This document shows, in pieces, positions 11,160-23,370 of a stretch of DNA of 64,000 bases. The stretch covers positions 183,503,297 to 183,567,296 of the forward strand of contig CAKMRJ010000001.1 of assembly GCA_928212115.1 (NCBI GenBank). Reading direction: 5' to 3'. The position numbers and the translations under genes were made by a program. Source of the DNA: Lactuca virosa (lineage: Eukaryota > Streptophyta > Magnoliopsida > Asterales > Asteraceae). Position 1 is the stretch's first letter, and each line of letters begins with the position of its first letter. Under the pieces are notes generated by a model. It was given only the letters and a program-made list of their open reading frames with translations. It was not told where the DNA came from and did no database searches.

Positions 11160-11621
11160 TGTAAAAAACTCAAAAAGATCCCAACATCAACAAATATCTT
11201 TATTACTCTAAGAACTAGTTGGTTTACATCAACATACAACTAAGACCTCACTACAATCACTCTCACATTCATATAACCACAGTTATAGAAGAGGAAAGCA
11301 AATGTAAAGTTACAGACTCAAAAACACAACTGGAAGAAAACCCTAGACACAATTAAAAGGAAGAGAGAAAATATATTAAAGAGCAGTTGACATGAATGAC
11401 TCCAAAAAGCATTGCAATCTTCAATATGTATGTCGGGTAAAATACCGGTTCAAGTCTGATGGATACCTGGACCAAACCTGATGAATCCGACCTGAACATG
11501 GTCTGCGTGCACATACAACTTCGATGGAAATGAGCCACAGTCACTTGAGTTATCACATACACACTCATACCCTTTAGAATTTTCATTTGACACCTTTTTC
11601 ATTTACCAACATTACATAACA
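11160..11621 (-). repeat. COP-4 5' LTR
   Basis: Minus-strand TG...CA segment of about 462 bp, bounded by the primer site at 11159 and TGTTATGTAATG at 11621. The outer boundary could be 11623. The minus strand has AT-rich TATATTTT near 11378 as a possible TATA. No partner LTR was found. Confidence 0.6.
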
Positions 11622-12395
11622 CACCCCTTTAAAAGAATAATTTCAATAACTTAAACAGTCATAGAATTATTAACAATATTGATCTTGAATGAAAAACTAG
11701 TTTGATAATTTCATTTTTGCGAGAAGAAAAATTATTACTGCAAACTACCTTTTACTAATAAGAACGACTTAAAAAGGTTTTATTTTAATGCCTATTTTCA
11801 TAGTATTGATATCATATTTAGAAGTACGATGTTCAAGATTAAATAATACCACCATTTCACAAGAAATTAAAGTATTCTGAGGTCATCCTTCGAAATTGAT
11901 TTTCACAAGGGTTATTGACATAATAACAGATTAAAGTTTTACCGTTGGTTTTAAATGACCATTAAACTTATTTTTTGTACCTGTTAGACTATTAAACTCG
12001 AATTTTACTTGTTTAAAATATCATTTTGTTTAAAGTTAGCAGGTTTCCCAGTTTCATTGATAAGGTGTCAATTGAATTCTGATAGTCAAAGGTCTCCAAA
12101 GCCACATGTACATATCCATGTGGACTTCTTAACTCATATTTATTTGGGGATATTTTTCAACTCTTTTAAAATTTAAAGGGTTAAATTAAAAATACCGCAC
12201 AAATATTTTGAAGAGGATTACACCCACCATCCCACACATCCGCCGAGTGGTGGGGCAAAATCGCCAGAAGGACATTGATTTAACTTTGATGTTATGTTGG
12301 AAATCGAAAGAGAATTGAAAGCTCGTTATATCAGGAATGGAGACGTACTTTCAATTTCTATGTTTGTGGCCAGACCTGTGAATAGTTTTAGAGTC
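11622..12395. other. Intergenic, no feature seen
   Basis: AT-rich sequence without a convincing ORF or repeat on either strand. It is the left flank of COP-2; the matching right flank resumes at 27412. Confidence 0.5.
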
Positions 12396-13220
12396 TGTGA
12401 ATTTTTTTTAATTAGGTGTCTAAGCCTATAACTATAATTGATATATACTTAAATTGATAGCAACACTATCCTTTTGGGTTACCCTCATGACTAGCAACTA
12501 GATAGGATGATTTTAGAGAAAGAGGTTGATTTATTATTTGATTAATAAAATGAAATAAATAGTTTATTAATATATTATAAAGATAATATATTCATTAGAA
12601 ATAGTAATATTGAATCAGAAATTAATTGGAATTAATTTTGGGATTAAAAGAATTAATTAAAAGTGTAGGGACTGATGTGTAATTGTTCAATAGTTGCGCA
12701 AGAGGCAATCTAGAACCCTCCATAGGCCTAGGACCGTTTTCTTATGGCCTAAGGGTTTTTAGAATGGTCGTTTGTAAATCAATAGGAAGGTGGATAACTG
12801 CCTAGTTTAAGATTATCTTGGATTAGGTTTTATCTAGGGTTTCTTGACTGCACTATATAAACAGCCTAAACCCTCTAATTTTCGGCCACATGTTCTTTCG
12901 AAGACGTAGCCGAAAATTTGAGCCTCTCTCATCCTTCTCAATCATTCTCCTTTGCTATAGTTGGGTGTGAACCACTAGAGGCGTGAAATTTGTGACGCTT
13001 GCACTCAAGGCTTCAACAACACAAGGATTTGGATTGTTATTACCATATAACAATAAGAGTATGAATCTTCTAACCCTAATTGTGTATTTCGATTATGTAC
13101 TAGTATGTTAGGGTTTTCTACCGTGTTGTTTAAGTTGTATATTCAATTAGAGAAAACATAAATCAAAATTTTAGGGTTGAATGCACACATAGGATAACAT
13201 GTTTTTCATAATACCCATCA
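12396..13220 (+). repeat. COP-2 5' LTR
   Basis: About 825 bp ending ATACCCATCA before the primer site. TATATAAA lies at 12854-12861, flanked by telo-box-like TAGGGTTT upstream (12835) and TAAACCCT downstream (12867) in opposite orientation. Confidence 0.85.
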
Positions 13221-13221
13221 G

Positions 13222-13233
13222 TGGTATCAGAGA
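13222..13233 (+). other. COP-2 primer binding site
   Basis: TGGTATCAGAGA follows the LTR end by one base; the last base departs from the canonical C. Confidence 0.85.
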
Positions 13234-13304
13234 GTAGATTTAATTTTCCATAGAATTGATACAATGGTTGAACTTGAACAAGAAGGATCTAACAGAATCG
13301 TCAT

Positions 13305-13412
13305 TCTGTTCCGCAAACACGGCGTTGTGTTCTTCTACCACGACATGTTGGCCTGCGAATTTTTCCTGACATGGCGTTGTGATTGTTTACCACGGCATGT
13401 TGTACTGTCAGA
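13305..13412 (+). repeat. COP-2 leader words with CACGGC/GTTGTG core
   Basis: Four related words follow the primer site: AACACGGCGTTGTGTT (13316), ACCACGACATGTTGG, ACATGGCGTTGTGATT and ACCACGGCATGTTG. The first has 5-bp inverted arms. The position equals that of the ACTCGCCGAGT words of COP-1, although the sequence is unrelated. Confidence 0.5.
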
Positions 13413-13669
13413 TCCTCAATTTTCGGTTTTAAAGATATCTCATGAATTGATTAGGATAATTACCTTTAGTAATGTTTTTAATTATATAAAACTAAATATT
13501 TTAAAAGTAATTTGATATCTTATCTTGAATTCGTGATTGGTTTATTTTAATTTAATTAATTGAATATTAATTTTGAGATCTTAAAATATAACCTAATATT
13601 TTTGAAAAAGTTTTAAAAATACACCCTTATATTATATGTAACATTAAAGGTATAATATTACTATATATA

Positions 13670-14460
13670 TAAGACAAGTGATTCTAACCACTAGTACGCC
13701 TCATTCACGAAGCTGATATATAAGGTGAGTTTAAGGAAGCGGCTTATAAAATGACCGCCATCGGGTATCCACTTTTACCCACCGCTCCTTTGATTGTTGG
13801 AGGGTCGTTAGCCGAACGGGTTTGATAAGACAACCTAATCCTCATTAATAAGTATGATGAATTATAAAGTAACTAAACATATTTTTTATAAGAAAATCCA
13901 AATCTTAGTTACTTTAGGAAAAATGTGAAATTGTATGCTAACCCATGAAATTACACATTGCACTTTATGAGTCGTTAGTGGAGCGTGTGTGGTTAACCGA
14001 CACTAATAGGGACGAATAAAGAGTGGCGAGGGGTGTCTCGTAAATTATTATTGATTAATGGAGAGCATGTGGCTAACCGACACATTGAAATGAGATGATA
14101 AATGACATCAAGTGTACCAAGTTAATTTGCATGGTTATTCACATCTTGTTTGTGATCCTCGGTATCCCAGTCACAAATGGAAGAGAATAATCGATATTAA
14201 ACATGCCATCGAAAAGTTCAATAATTCTCAAAAGATCTAGGAATTTCTTTTTAAAAACTAAATTCGTTTAAATTTCGTTTTTCGATGGTGAAATTGGTAA
14301 ATCGTCATTTACATACCTTTATGTAATTTACAATTAGATTCCAACATCCCTTTTCTAAGTTGTAAATTATTTAGTTGGATCCTGGCCTTGATATTTCATT
14401 TTGGGTGTTCTATTGAGGATTGTTCTTATCTAACTAAAACTATCTTTTCTACTCTTTCAG
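13670..14460 (+). other. COP-2 conserved untranslated leader
   Basis: Homologous to the COP-1 leader: CCTCATTCACGAAG block, GGAGGGTCGTTAGCCGAACG block, two related copies of the TGTGGTTAACCG motif (about 13976 and 14055), and the inverted repeat TTTGTGA 14149-14155 / TCACAAA 14171-14177. G14148 can still wobble-pair with T14178, where COP-1 has a G-C pair. It ends in a pyrimidine tract and CAG before the gag ATG. Confidence 0.6.
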
Positions 14461-16639
14461 ATGTCAAATCCACTTGATGCTTCTGGTTCCTCCCCCTCCT
14501 TTAACAACAACAACTTCTCTCTGTTGAAAATCTGCTCGAAGGTGCAATTGGATGACACCAATTACATTGATTGGATGCGTAACATCAAGATGGCCCTGCA
14601 CTTCAACGACAAAGAATACATCCTTGAAAAACTTTTGGATGAGATCGACGAAACAAAGGCCACTCCTGAAGAAATGGTCGCCTACAGAAAACACTATAAT
14701 GATGCCACAAAATTTGCGTGCATCATGGTGGCGACAATGACTCCAGGATTGCAAAGGCACTATGAGGATTATTAGTCGTACGAGATGAACAACGACGTTA
14801 TGGAGAAATACCATAATCGAGCTCGTCAAGAATAGTACGAGGTGTTAAAGTCCCTCATTGCTAGCAAGATGAAGGATGGAGAGTCTGTGAGCAACCACAT
14901 TTCGAGAATGCAATGATACTTGGATAGGCTAATCAAGCTCAATGTGAATTTTGACGAAGAGTTGGCAATCGACGTAGTGTTGAATTCTCTGTCAAGTTGT
15001 TATGATTAGTTCATATTAACTTATCATTTTAACAACAACAATGAAACCACTTTGTCACAATTGCACAACCTCCTTCGACAGGCTGAAGCCGGAATGAAGG
15101 GAAAGGTATTGCTTCATCTCCTACAAGTGCACCTGTTCTGGCCATAGGGCAAGGGAAAGGGAAGAAGAGGAAAGGTCGTCCCAAACAAAACTGGAAGGGA
15201 ACGCCTCAAGTTGGGTCGTCAAGTACAGGCCCCACGGGAAAATCCAGTTCTGATGCTCCCCCTATCTCTGACCCTAAGGAGGCCACTTGCTTCTATTGCA
15301 ATGACAAGGGGAATTGGAAACGAAGTTGCCCGAAATACTTGCATGATATCAAGGATGACAAGGTGAAGCTAACATTGGTAGGTATTTACACTATCTTATC
15401 TAATAACTCATCATATTGTCATTCTTGGGTCCTTGATACATGATGTGGGTTTCACATTTGTTCTGATCTGCAGGGGCTAAGAAGAAGTGGGGATGTGGTG
15501 CATGGAAGGATGAGCTTGATCATGGGGAATAGGAGATCTTCACTTGTCACCAAGATTGGAGTTTATAGCTTAATGCTTAGTAGTAGGTTACATTTAGATT
15601 TAATAAATTGTTGCGACTCGTCAGAGATGACACGAAACATTATTTCATTTCATGCTTTATTTAAACAAGGTTATAGATAATCTTTTGATGATATAAATGG
15701 TTCTATTTTTGCTTATAAAAATGGCGTGTTTTATTTTTGAAGCTTTACCTTGTGATGGTATGTATGAAACTGTGATAATTATACACAATTTAGGAAATAG
15801 TGTTTTTCATATTGATTCGTCTAATGGTATAGACAAAGCGTGTTTGTGGCATTGTCGTCTTGGACATGTTAACAAGAAACGCATGGCCCAACTCCAAAAA
15901 GATGACACATGCGAGTCTTGTTTATTGGGAAAGATGACAACATCACCTTTCAGTGGTTGTTATGAAAGAGGTGAAGGATTGTTGGATCTCATGCATACAA
16001 AAGTGTGAGGGCCCTTTAGATCCACCACAAGGGATGCAAATCGATTCTATGTGAATTTTACTACTGATTATAGTAGGTATGGCTATATCTACTTAATCAA
16101 GCATAAGTCAGAAACCTTTGAAAAGTTCAAAGAGTTCAAACAAGAAGTCGAGAATCAATTGGGCAGTAAGATAAAGATGCTTAGATCTGATAGAGGCGAT
16201 GAGTATCTTAGTATTGAGTTCCACGACTACCTCAAGGAATGTGAAATAGTTTCATAATTAACTCCTCCTAGGACACCACAACTTAATGGTGTAGCTGAGA
16301 GGCATAATCGAACCTTTTTGGACATGTTTCGTTCCATGATGAGTCGAGATTTACTTCCACTCTTTTTCTGGGGGTATGCCTTAGAGACTGCCACCCACAT
16401 TCTTAATCTTGCCTAACAAAAAAAGTTGCCAAAACACCTCACGAGATGTGGACAGGGAAGGTACCCTCATTAGCACATATCAAGGTTTGGGGTTGTGAAG
16501 CTTTCGTAAGACGAGAGACTCACGATAAACTTGAACCTCGCAGTGAGAGATTTATTCTTATCGGCTACCCACAAAAGTATTTTGGATATTTGTTCTACGT
16601 ACCTAGTGAGAACATGGTTTTTGTATCACGAAGGGGAGT

Positions 16640-16677
<38 letters not shown>

Positions 16678-18372
16678 GAGAGAGCTCATATGCAAAGAGG
16701 ATAATGGGAGTAGTATTGATCTTGAAGGAATTCAAGAGTCACACGGTGAAGACACTTCTGAAAATACTAGGGCTCAACCTTAGGAAGAAATTCTAGTTGA
16801 ACCAATTGAAGAGTCGTTACCTCTTAGGCATTCCACTAGAGTTAGAGTAAAACCAGAGTTCTTTGGTTTCCATATTACCACAGAAGGTGATATATTTATC
16901 ACTGATAGTACACTGGTAAATTTGGATGAACCACCTAACTACAAGGAAGCCATGGCAGGCCCTGAGTCAGCCAAGTGGAAAGAGGCAACGGACTGGGAGA
17001 TCAAGTCCATGTATGACAATCAAGATTAGAATTTGGTTGACAATCCATCAGGTCGTAAGACAGTTGGGTGCAAATGCATCTTTAAGAAGAAGACCGACAT
17101 GAATAGAAAGGTACACACCTTCAAGGCTCGACTGGTTGCGTAAGGCTTTACTCAAATCCCAGGGGTTGACTATGACGAGACGTTCTCACCAGTGGCTTAG
17201 ATTAAATCTATTAGGATAATGCTCGCCATAACTGCATTTCATGATTATGAAATTTGGCAGATGGATTTCAAAACTGTTTTCCTTAATGGGAAGTTGGTTG
17301 TGGATGTTTACATGAGTCAGCTAGAGGGTTTTATGGATGCAAAATATCCATATAGAGTGTGTAAGCTTTAGAAATCGATCTATGGATTGAAACAAGCTTC
17401 TCGCATATGAAATCTTTGTTTTGACGAGCAATTTAAAGAGTTTAGTTTCTCTAGAAGTGAAGATGAATCTTGTGTATATGTCAAATCTAGTGGGAGTATA
17501 GTAAACTTTCTGGTATTGTATGTTGATGACATACTTCTTATAGGAAACGACATTCCAAATTTGCAAGAGGTTAAGTGTTGGCTTGGAAAGTGTTTCGCTA
17601 TGAAGGATCTGGGAGAGGCTGCTTATATTCTAGAGATAAGGATTTTGAAAGAAAGGAGTAAAAGGTTGATTGGACTTAGTCAAAGTACATACTTGGATAA
17701 GGTACTAACGCGTTTTGGTATGGAAAATTCCATGAAAGGAGAATTGCCTATACGGAGTAATACCAAACTGAGTAAGACTAAGATGCCGAGTATTGGTGCA
17801 GAAATAGCATAAATGAGTAGAGTTTTGTATGCTTCCGCCGTTGGATCTATCATGTATGCTATGCCATGTACTCGCCCTGATGTGGCTTTTTCTTTGATCA
17901 TGGTCAGTTGTTATCATGGAAATCCAGGTAGAGCTCACTTGATAGTAGTTAAGACTATTCTTAAGTGTCTTCGAAGAACTAAGGACTGGGTCCTAGTGCT
18001 TGGTGGCAGTGATAACTTAAGAGTAATTGGGTATAGTGACGCCAACTTTCAGACAGAAAAAGACAACTTTCATTCTCAATATGGATGGGTATTTACTTTT
18101 AATGGAGGAGCAGTAACTTGGAAAAGTTCCAAACAAGAGACAATCGTTGATTCTATGTGTGAATACGAGTACATAGCAGCGAGCGAAGCATCAAAGGAGG
18201 CAATTTGGTTAAAGAACTTTATTGGAGATCTTGGAATTGTTCCATCTATCAAGGAACAATTGGAGATTTTCTGCGATAATGACGGGGCGGTTGCCTTAAC
18301 AAAGGAACCAAGAGATCATGGCAGATCGAGACATATCGATAGAAAATACCATTTCATCAGACATAGAGTAGA
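14461..18372 (+). pseudogene. COP-2 gag-pol, N-terminal and central part, decayed
   Basis: Gag starts MSNPLDASGSS at 14461. In-frame stops interrupt it at 14773, 14833, 14914 and 15007, and frameshifts follow. The zinc knuckle reads CFYCNDKGNWKRSC, with the His of GHW replaced by Asn. The protease active site reads DT-stop-C with TGA at 15441-15443. Integrase pieces (WHCRLGH, CESCLLGK, LRSDRGDEY), reverse transcriptase (YVDD near 17519) and RNase H to IDRKYHFIRHRVD follow in order. The sequence stops at 18372 where GYP-1 is inserted and resumes at 25599. There is clearly no function. Confidence 0.9.
16642..16684. repeat. (AG)n microsatellite inside COP-2 pol
   Basis: A run of about 20 AG units broken by one AT. 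The equivalent COP-1 sequence (near 5070-5095) has only CACGAGAGAGAGCTC, coding for a His-Glu-Arg-Glu-Leu stretch, so the tract expanded from a short coding seed. Confidence 0.9.
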
Positions 18373-20578
18373 TGTAACATACACGTTCAGTTATCGTGTT
18401 TTATAATGAATAATATTATGAAATATATATGAATTTGAGTATTGAGTTCTAACAGATAGTTTTTACTTGAATTGAAGTAAAACTATGTTTAGAATCATTC
18501 AGAATGTTTTGGAAGTCCTATGAGATTCTGAACAAAAGTCAGATATTGAAATTTAATGAAAATATAAAATTTGAAATAAGTATAATTTTATTATTGAAAG
18601 TTGTAAAGAATCTCGTTAGAAACATTTAGGCGAAAACCTCATCGAAATCGGAGTTATAACGAAGAAGTTAGGAGCAATCAAAGATCCGCGACAAAACCGG
18701 CAAACACTATTTAGCGCAAAAAGTGAGTTTCCGATAAACTACTTTTTAGCTTTAGTGATCTAAACGAAAGACGTAGTATTCGTTAAACCGAGAATTTTCA
18801 TAAAAAGAACGTCCAAATCTGACTTCGTATGAGGAAGTTATTATTTTTCTAAGTTTCGGAATAGCAGTAGACAGCTAGAAACTCGAAATAAAGATCGAGT
18901 GATTTTTAGCCGACACAACCTAAACGAGAATTGAAGGTCTCGTATATAGTAGTGCAACGGTAAAAAGACAGACGAAAACGGACATCGGATGAAGAAGTTA
19001 TGAATTTTTAACGGAGTTTCCTGTCCCGGTCTGTTAAAAATACTAATATTACAAATAATATCAAAATTAGCCGATGGTGTCTAAACGAAAGTTGTAGAGC
19101 ATAATTTTACCTACGCGTGCATATAAAGAACGTCGAAAACTGAGCTCGTATGCGAAAGTTATTGATTTTAGAAGTTCGGGACATAAAATTCGAAAAAATC
19201 ACTAAAACCGAGGAATTTCGCATGGTCAGACTTCGGCCACGTCACCCTCGCTCGCAGCATGCCGCGTGTCCGAAGATGATGAGTCATCCGAGGCCAGCTG
19301 TCGACCCGTGTCGCACCCTCCTCGCATCGAAGGCTCGGCCAACCAGAATCCGACGCGTGCCTTCCACCTGTCTCTCGCCCTCGAACCCGCCACATGCCCC
19401 CTTCGCATGCGAGCCACGTCCCTCCTTCTCCTCCATTCGGATCCGAAGCCTCCCCTATATAAAGGGAGGTGTGAGACCTCCCTGGTAGTTTTGGAAAATC
19501 CTCACCTTTTCACTCCTAAACCCATTTTAAGCCATTCCAACTTCCCCCGAAGCCTCGGGATCATACCCAACACCCGAAATACGTTCCGAAGTGCCCGAAG
19601 ACCCCGAGAAATTTATCTTTTCGGTTTGAAACTCAACCCTCGCAAGGCCCGGTTTTCAAGAAAGCTCCCGGTTTTCATCAAAGAAAGTTAATTATAGTAA
19701 CGAAGTGCTGCCCAAATTACTATTTTAACCCCCGGTTATTTCACGGTGAGTTCAATATATAGGAACAATTGTATGTTATGTGTTATATATGCTATGTGCT
19801 TTCACCATGTTATTTTCCCGTGTTATTATTTCATGCTATTTTGTTAGCAAAGCTGTACCTTTGGCCATGTGATCAGTGAAAGGACTTAGATTCACAGTGG
19901 TATTGGTATGTAGCCTCTGGCCGTGTAGAGCATGTCTCGCAAGAGAATGATGTCTACCCCTATGGCATTGGCAGAAGGTCAGATAGGGCTGAAAGCCTGA
20001 AATCTACCTAATTGTTTAATCAAAAATTGTATGTCTTCTGTGCCACTTGGGCTGAAGTCTTATTGATGTATATCAAGTATTGAAATTGTTATGTCTCATT
20101 GATTGTATATCATTGAATCAAATCATCAATTGATATGGAAAGCTTGTCGCATTTCACATATGCATTTGTTGTTCCTTGTACCCCTTTGCTTCTACCATAT
20201 TAAAGTATATATATGACATAACGTTATATTGTATCTATTATTGAACTCACTAAGCGTCACCGCTTACCCCCTCTTAGTGTTTAACAATTGCAGGTAATAG
20301 GAATCCAGTATAGTTATATATACTGTTGGAAGATTTGGAATAGTTTAAAACTAGTACTTTTTGTATTTAGTACTCATTATGTATAAATTTTAATATCCTG
20401 GGTAGTTATGTAATATACTAAAACTTAGTCGGTTTGTATCCAATATTTTTTAATCACACTATCATTGTAAAATATTATTTATAAATATGCATGAACCATG
20501 TTTTAGAGTAACAATATTATGAAGTATGAAAGTTTGGGTCTTTCAGAAATACGAAAGCTTAGAAAGAGGGTTCTTTCA
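18373..20578 (+). repeat. GYP-1 5' LTR with ~160-bp internal U3 units
   Basis: TGTAACATACACG...TTTCA, 2206 bp. The U3 half holds four diverged units, each ending in a GARGAAGTTA-like phrase at 18661, 18831, 18991 and 19152, so spacing is 170, 160 and 161 bp. Three units also carry AACGTCNAAANCTGA or GACGAAAACGGAC shortly before that phrase. The TATA is at 19456. Confidence 0.9.
19449..19482 (+). promoter_or_regulatory. GYP-1 core promoter: TATA framed by inverted repeat
   Basis: TATATAAA (19456-19463) is bracketed by CCTCCC (19449-19454) and GGGAGG (19464-19469). The right arm can alternatively pair with ACCTCCC (19476-19482) in a GGGAGGT/GTGAG/ACCTCCC hairpin. The 3' LTR keeps the same layout (TATA 24478-24485). 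Confidence 0.65.
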
Positions 20579-20582
20579 ATCA

Positions 20583-20594
20583 TGGTATCAGAGC
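20583..20594 (+). other. GYP-1 primer binding site
   Basis: TGGTATCAGAGC four bases after the 5' LTR end; initiator Met tRNA type. Confidence 0.92.
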
Positions 20595-20777
20595 GGTGGT
20601 TTAAGTGAACTAAATTCCATGGATTGGTATTTAGACTTAAACCGTCAGAAGTTCAATATATGAACGGATTCATTAGGAGTATATGGATACGAACCATAGG
20701 AAAAACTTAAGTAAAGTATTAGGTAATAATAAATCCTAATATTCTAAAATATTATGTTGCCCCAAATTTTCAGAAGA

Positions 20778-22327
20778 ATGGCTGAACAGGAAGGTAGCCA
20801 TACACCAGAAGATGGTGGAGATCCTAAACCTGGTGAAGTAAATACTCCAGTATCCCCTCGTGAGGAGCGACTCTTGGGTAAACTTACTGGTATTATTCGG
20901 CAGACTCTCGAAGAACACAAGAAGAATAATGATAAAGGCAAAGCGAAAGCCACTGGAGAATATTCAAAAGGGGAGGTGAAGCATCCCTCGTTCAAAGATT
21001 TCTGATGTCCTTAATCCCATAGTTCTTCTAACTTGGATTCAGAACACCGAGAAAGTATTTTGTATTTCTCATGTGGGTAGTGAAGACAAGGCTAATTATG
21101 CTTCTGCAATGCTCATCGGAGAAGCCTTGGTCTGGTGGGAGGCAACATATGAAGCTGTTAACGGGTATGACCAGGAGAATTTACCCTGGCAAATGTTCAA
21201 AACTCGTTCGCTAGGAAAGTATTGTCCTCTAGACATGAGGAGAAGATTGGAGAAAGAGTTTCTTGAGCTTAAACAGAGAGGAATGACTGTGAATAAGTAT
21301 GAAACTCAGTTCAATCAAATATCATGGTTTGCTGCAAAGTATGTTTCAACTGAAGACGAGAAAATTCAGTTATTCATGGAGGGACTACGACATGAAATCC
21401 ACGATTTTGTAGCCAATCGGGATGTTCTGTCCTTTGACAAAGCTGTTGAGTATGCTCGAAAGCGCGAGCATGACTTAGAGATACGTGGTGCCACTCTTTC
21501 TGTTCCAAAGCATCCACGTATCGATCAAACTGTCCCGTTTCCTCTATTCCACCGGCTCTATCTGTTCGATCTGATTCTAATACAAGAGAGCAATCTCAGA
21601 GCGCCGTTCGTGCTCGCGATAGATCATAATCTTTTTCTATTCAATCGCCATCATGTCGCATTTGCAGAAAGAATCATCCGGGCCAATGCATAATAGAAAA
21701 GGAATCTATGGTCTGCTATGGATGTGGAGAAGCGGGTCACATAAAGCTAGCTTGCCCAAGGAAGGATGTTACTTGCTATGCATGTGGTATTACTGGCCAG
21801 AAGAAGTGTTTTTGCCCTACTCTTACTAGTCAAATTCCGGGAAGTCAAGCTTCCATCCAACAACCAAAGAATACTCCAACTAAAAAGGAGGAGGTGCAAA
21901 AAGCTAAGGGTCGTGCATTCCAGATTACCACGGAGGAGGCACGCGAGGACCCGAATGTTGTGACGGGTACATTTCTTGTCAACTCTAGACCTGCTCACAT
22001 TTTATTTGATTCTGGTGCCTCAGATTCTTTTGTGTCTCATGAATTTGCGCCTTCCTTTCAAATTGCTTGCTATGCACTTGCGTAACCATTTCATGTAGAT
22101 ACTGCGGGAAGTATATCATTATTTGCTGATAAAATCTATAGAGATTGTGTCATAGAAATTGAAGGCTATAATTTTCTTGCCAATCTGATTCCTATCTCCT
22201 TACCCAAGTTTGATATTATTCTCGGCATGTATTGGTTATTAAAGAACCACGCAGAACTCTGGTGTTACAAAAAGATGGTACGCAACCCTATCGAAGGGAA
22301 GGATCCTATTTATGTCTACAGTGAATA
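20778..22327 (+). pseudogene. GYP-1 gag and protease, broken
   Basis: Gag probably starts at ATG 20778 (MAEQEGSHTPED). It stops at 21003-21005 with a frameshift, then continues in the frame at 21073, where GEALVWWEATYE and KRGMTVNKYE-like residues mark the retrotransposon gag core. A frameshift near 21530 and a TAA at 21627 precede a Cys/His cluster: CRICRKNHPGQC, then CYGCGEAGHIKLAC, then a degenerate CYACGITGQKKC. The protease active site DSGAS lies near 22008. TAA 22083-22085 interrupts it, and the trace ends near DIILGMYWLL where the DNA appears deleted. RT should follow and does not. Confidence 0.88.
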
Positions 22328-22439
22328 AAGACTTAAAAATCTTAAAGATAAATTCCTTCTTAAAAACTCGTAAATTTATATCGAAGGGGTGTTCTATCTA
22401 TCTGGTCTATACAGTTGATATCTCAAAGAGGAGAAGAAA

Positions 22440-23326
22440 ACTGTAAATGATGAGTACCACTGAAGATTATTTTTGATCGTAATACTCGCTTCACTTCTCA
22501 TTTTTGGGCGAGTATGCAACGTGAATTGGGATCTCGAGTTTCTCTCAGTATAACTTATCATCCCCAGACAGACGGTCAGACAGAGAGAACAATCCAAACA
22601 GTAGAAGATATGCTTCGTGCATGTGTCTTGGAGTTCGGAGGTAACTGGGATAAGTATTTACCTCTTGCTGAATTTTCATATAATAACAGTTACCACGCTT
22701 CAATCAAAATGCCACCATATGAAGCATTATATGGTCGCAAATGACGTACTCCATTATGTTGGCGTGATATAGGACAGAAAATCCTTGGAGGCCGTGAAAT
22801 GATTCAAGACACCACTGACAAGATTCAAATTGTACGGGAAAGAATGAAAGCGGCCCAGGATCGACAAAAGTCCTATGCAGAAGAGAGGAGACGACCCATA
22901 GAATTCCAGGTGGGTGATTTCGTAATGCTGAAGGTATCCCCGTGGAAAGGCATTATGTGATTTGAGAAGAAAGGAAAACTAAGTCCTAGATTTGTTGGTC
23001 CTTTCAAAATCATCCAGAGAATTGGTAAGCAAGCATACCGCTTGGAATTACCGGAAGATTTGGCTGGTATTCATGATATGTTTCATGTGAGTTATATGCA
23101 TAAATGTTTAAGCATATATGATGAAGCGGTTCCGTTATCCAAGGTGAAACTGGATAATAAGTTAACATATGTAGAAGAGCCTGAAGAGATCGTAAATGAA
23201 AGAACGACTAATCTATGTAATAAAGAAGTGGAATTGGTGCTTTTCAAGTGGAACCACCATCGAGGCCCAAATTATACTTGGGAAAATAAGAATGAGATAA
23301 GAGCAAAATATCCTCATTTATTTTAA
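22440..23326 (+). pseudogene. GYP-1 integrase C-terminal half with chromodomain-like tail
   Basis: The reading resumes in the integrase core: FDRNTRFTSHFWASMQ, then HPQTDGQTERTIQTVEDML and the third-Asp/Glu region. The C-terminal block is FQVGDFVMLKVSPWKG and the tail runs VEEPEEIVNERTT to YTWENKNEIRAKYPHLF, ending at 23324-23326. This tail is the position and type of the chromovirus chromodomain, which is thought to steer insertion to chromatin. In-frame stops occur after ALYGRK (22741) and KGIM (about 22957). The N-terminal zinc domain and first catalytic residues are missing with the RT deletion. Confidence 0.88.
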
Positions 23327-23354
23327 TCGTTGTAATTTCGGGGACGAAATCCTC

Positions 23355-23370
23355 AAAATGAGGAGGTATT
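23355..23370 (+). other. GYP-1 polypurine tract
   Basis: Purine-rich AAAATGAGGAGGTATT directly before the 3' LTR TG. Confidence 0.7.

Larger units (their letters stand above)
9580..11621 (-). mobile_element. COP-4: 5' half of a Copia element, minus strand
   Basis: Read on the minus strand: an LTR (11621 to 11160) beginning TGTTATGTAATG and ending ACA, a Met-tRNA primer site directly after it, an untranslated leader and a decayed gag. Protease, integrase and reverse transcriptase are not seen before the trace ends near 9580, and no second LTR was found, so this is a 3'-truncated copy. Its gag type differs from COP-1, COP-2 and COP-3. Confidence 0.7.

Noticed and set aside
19150..19691. Plus-strand ORFs in the GYP-1 LTR as genes
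   Set aside because: They lie in a CG-richer LTR segment, overlap in different frames, span the TATA box and are not kept equally in the other LTR.
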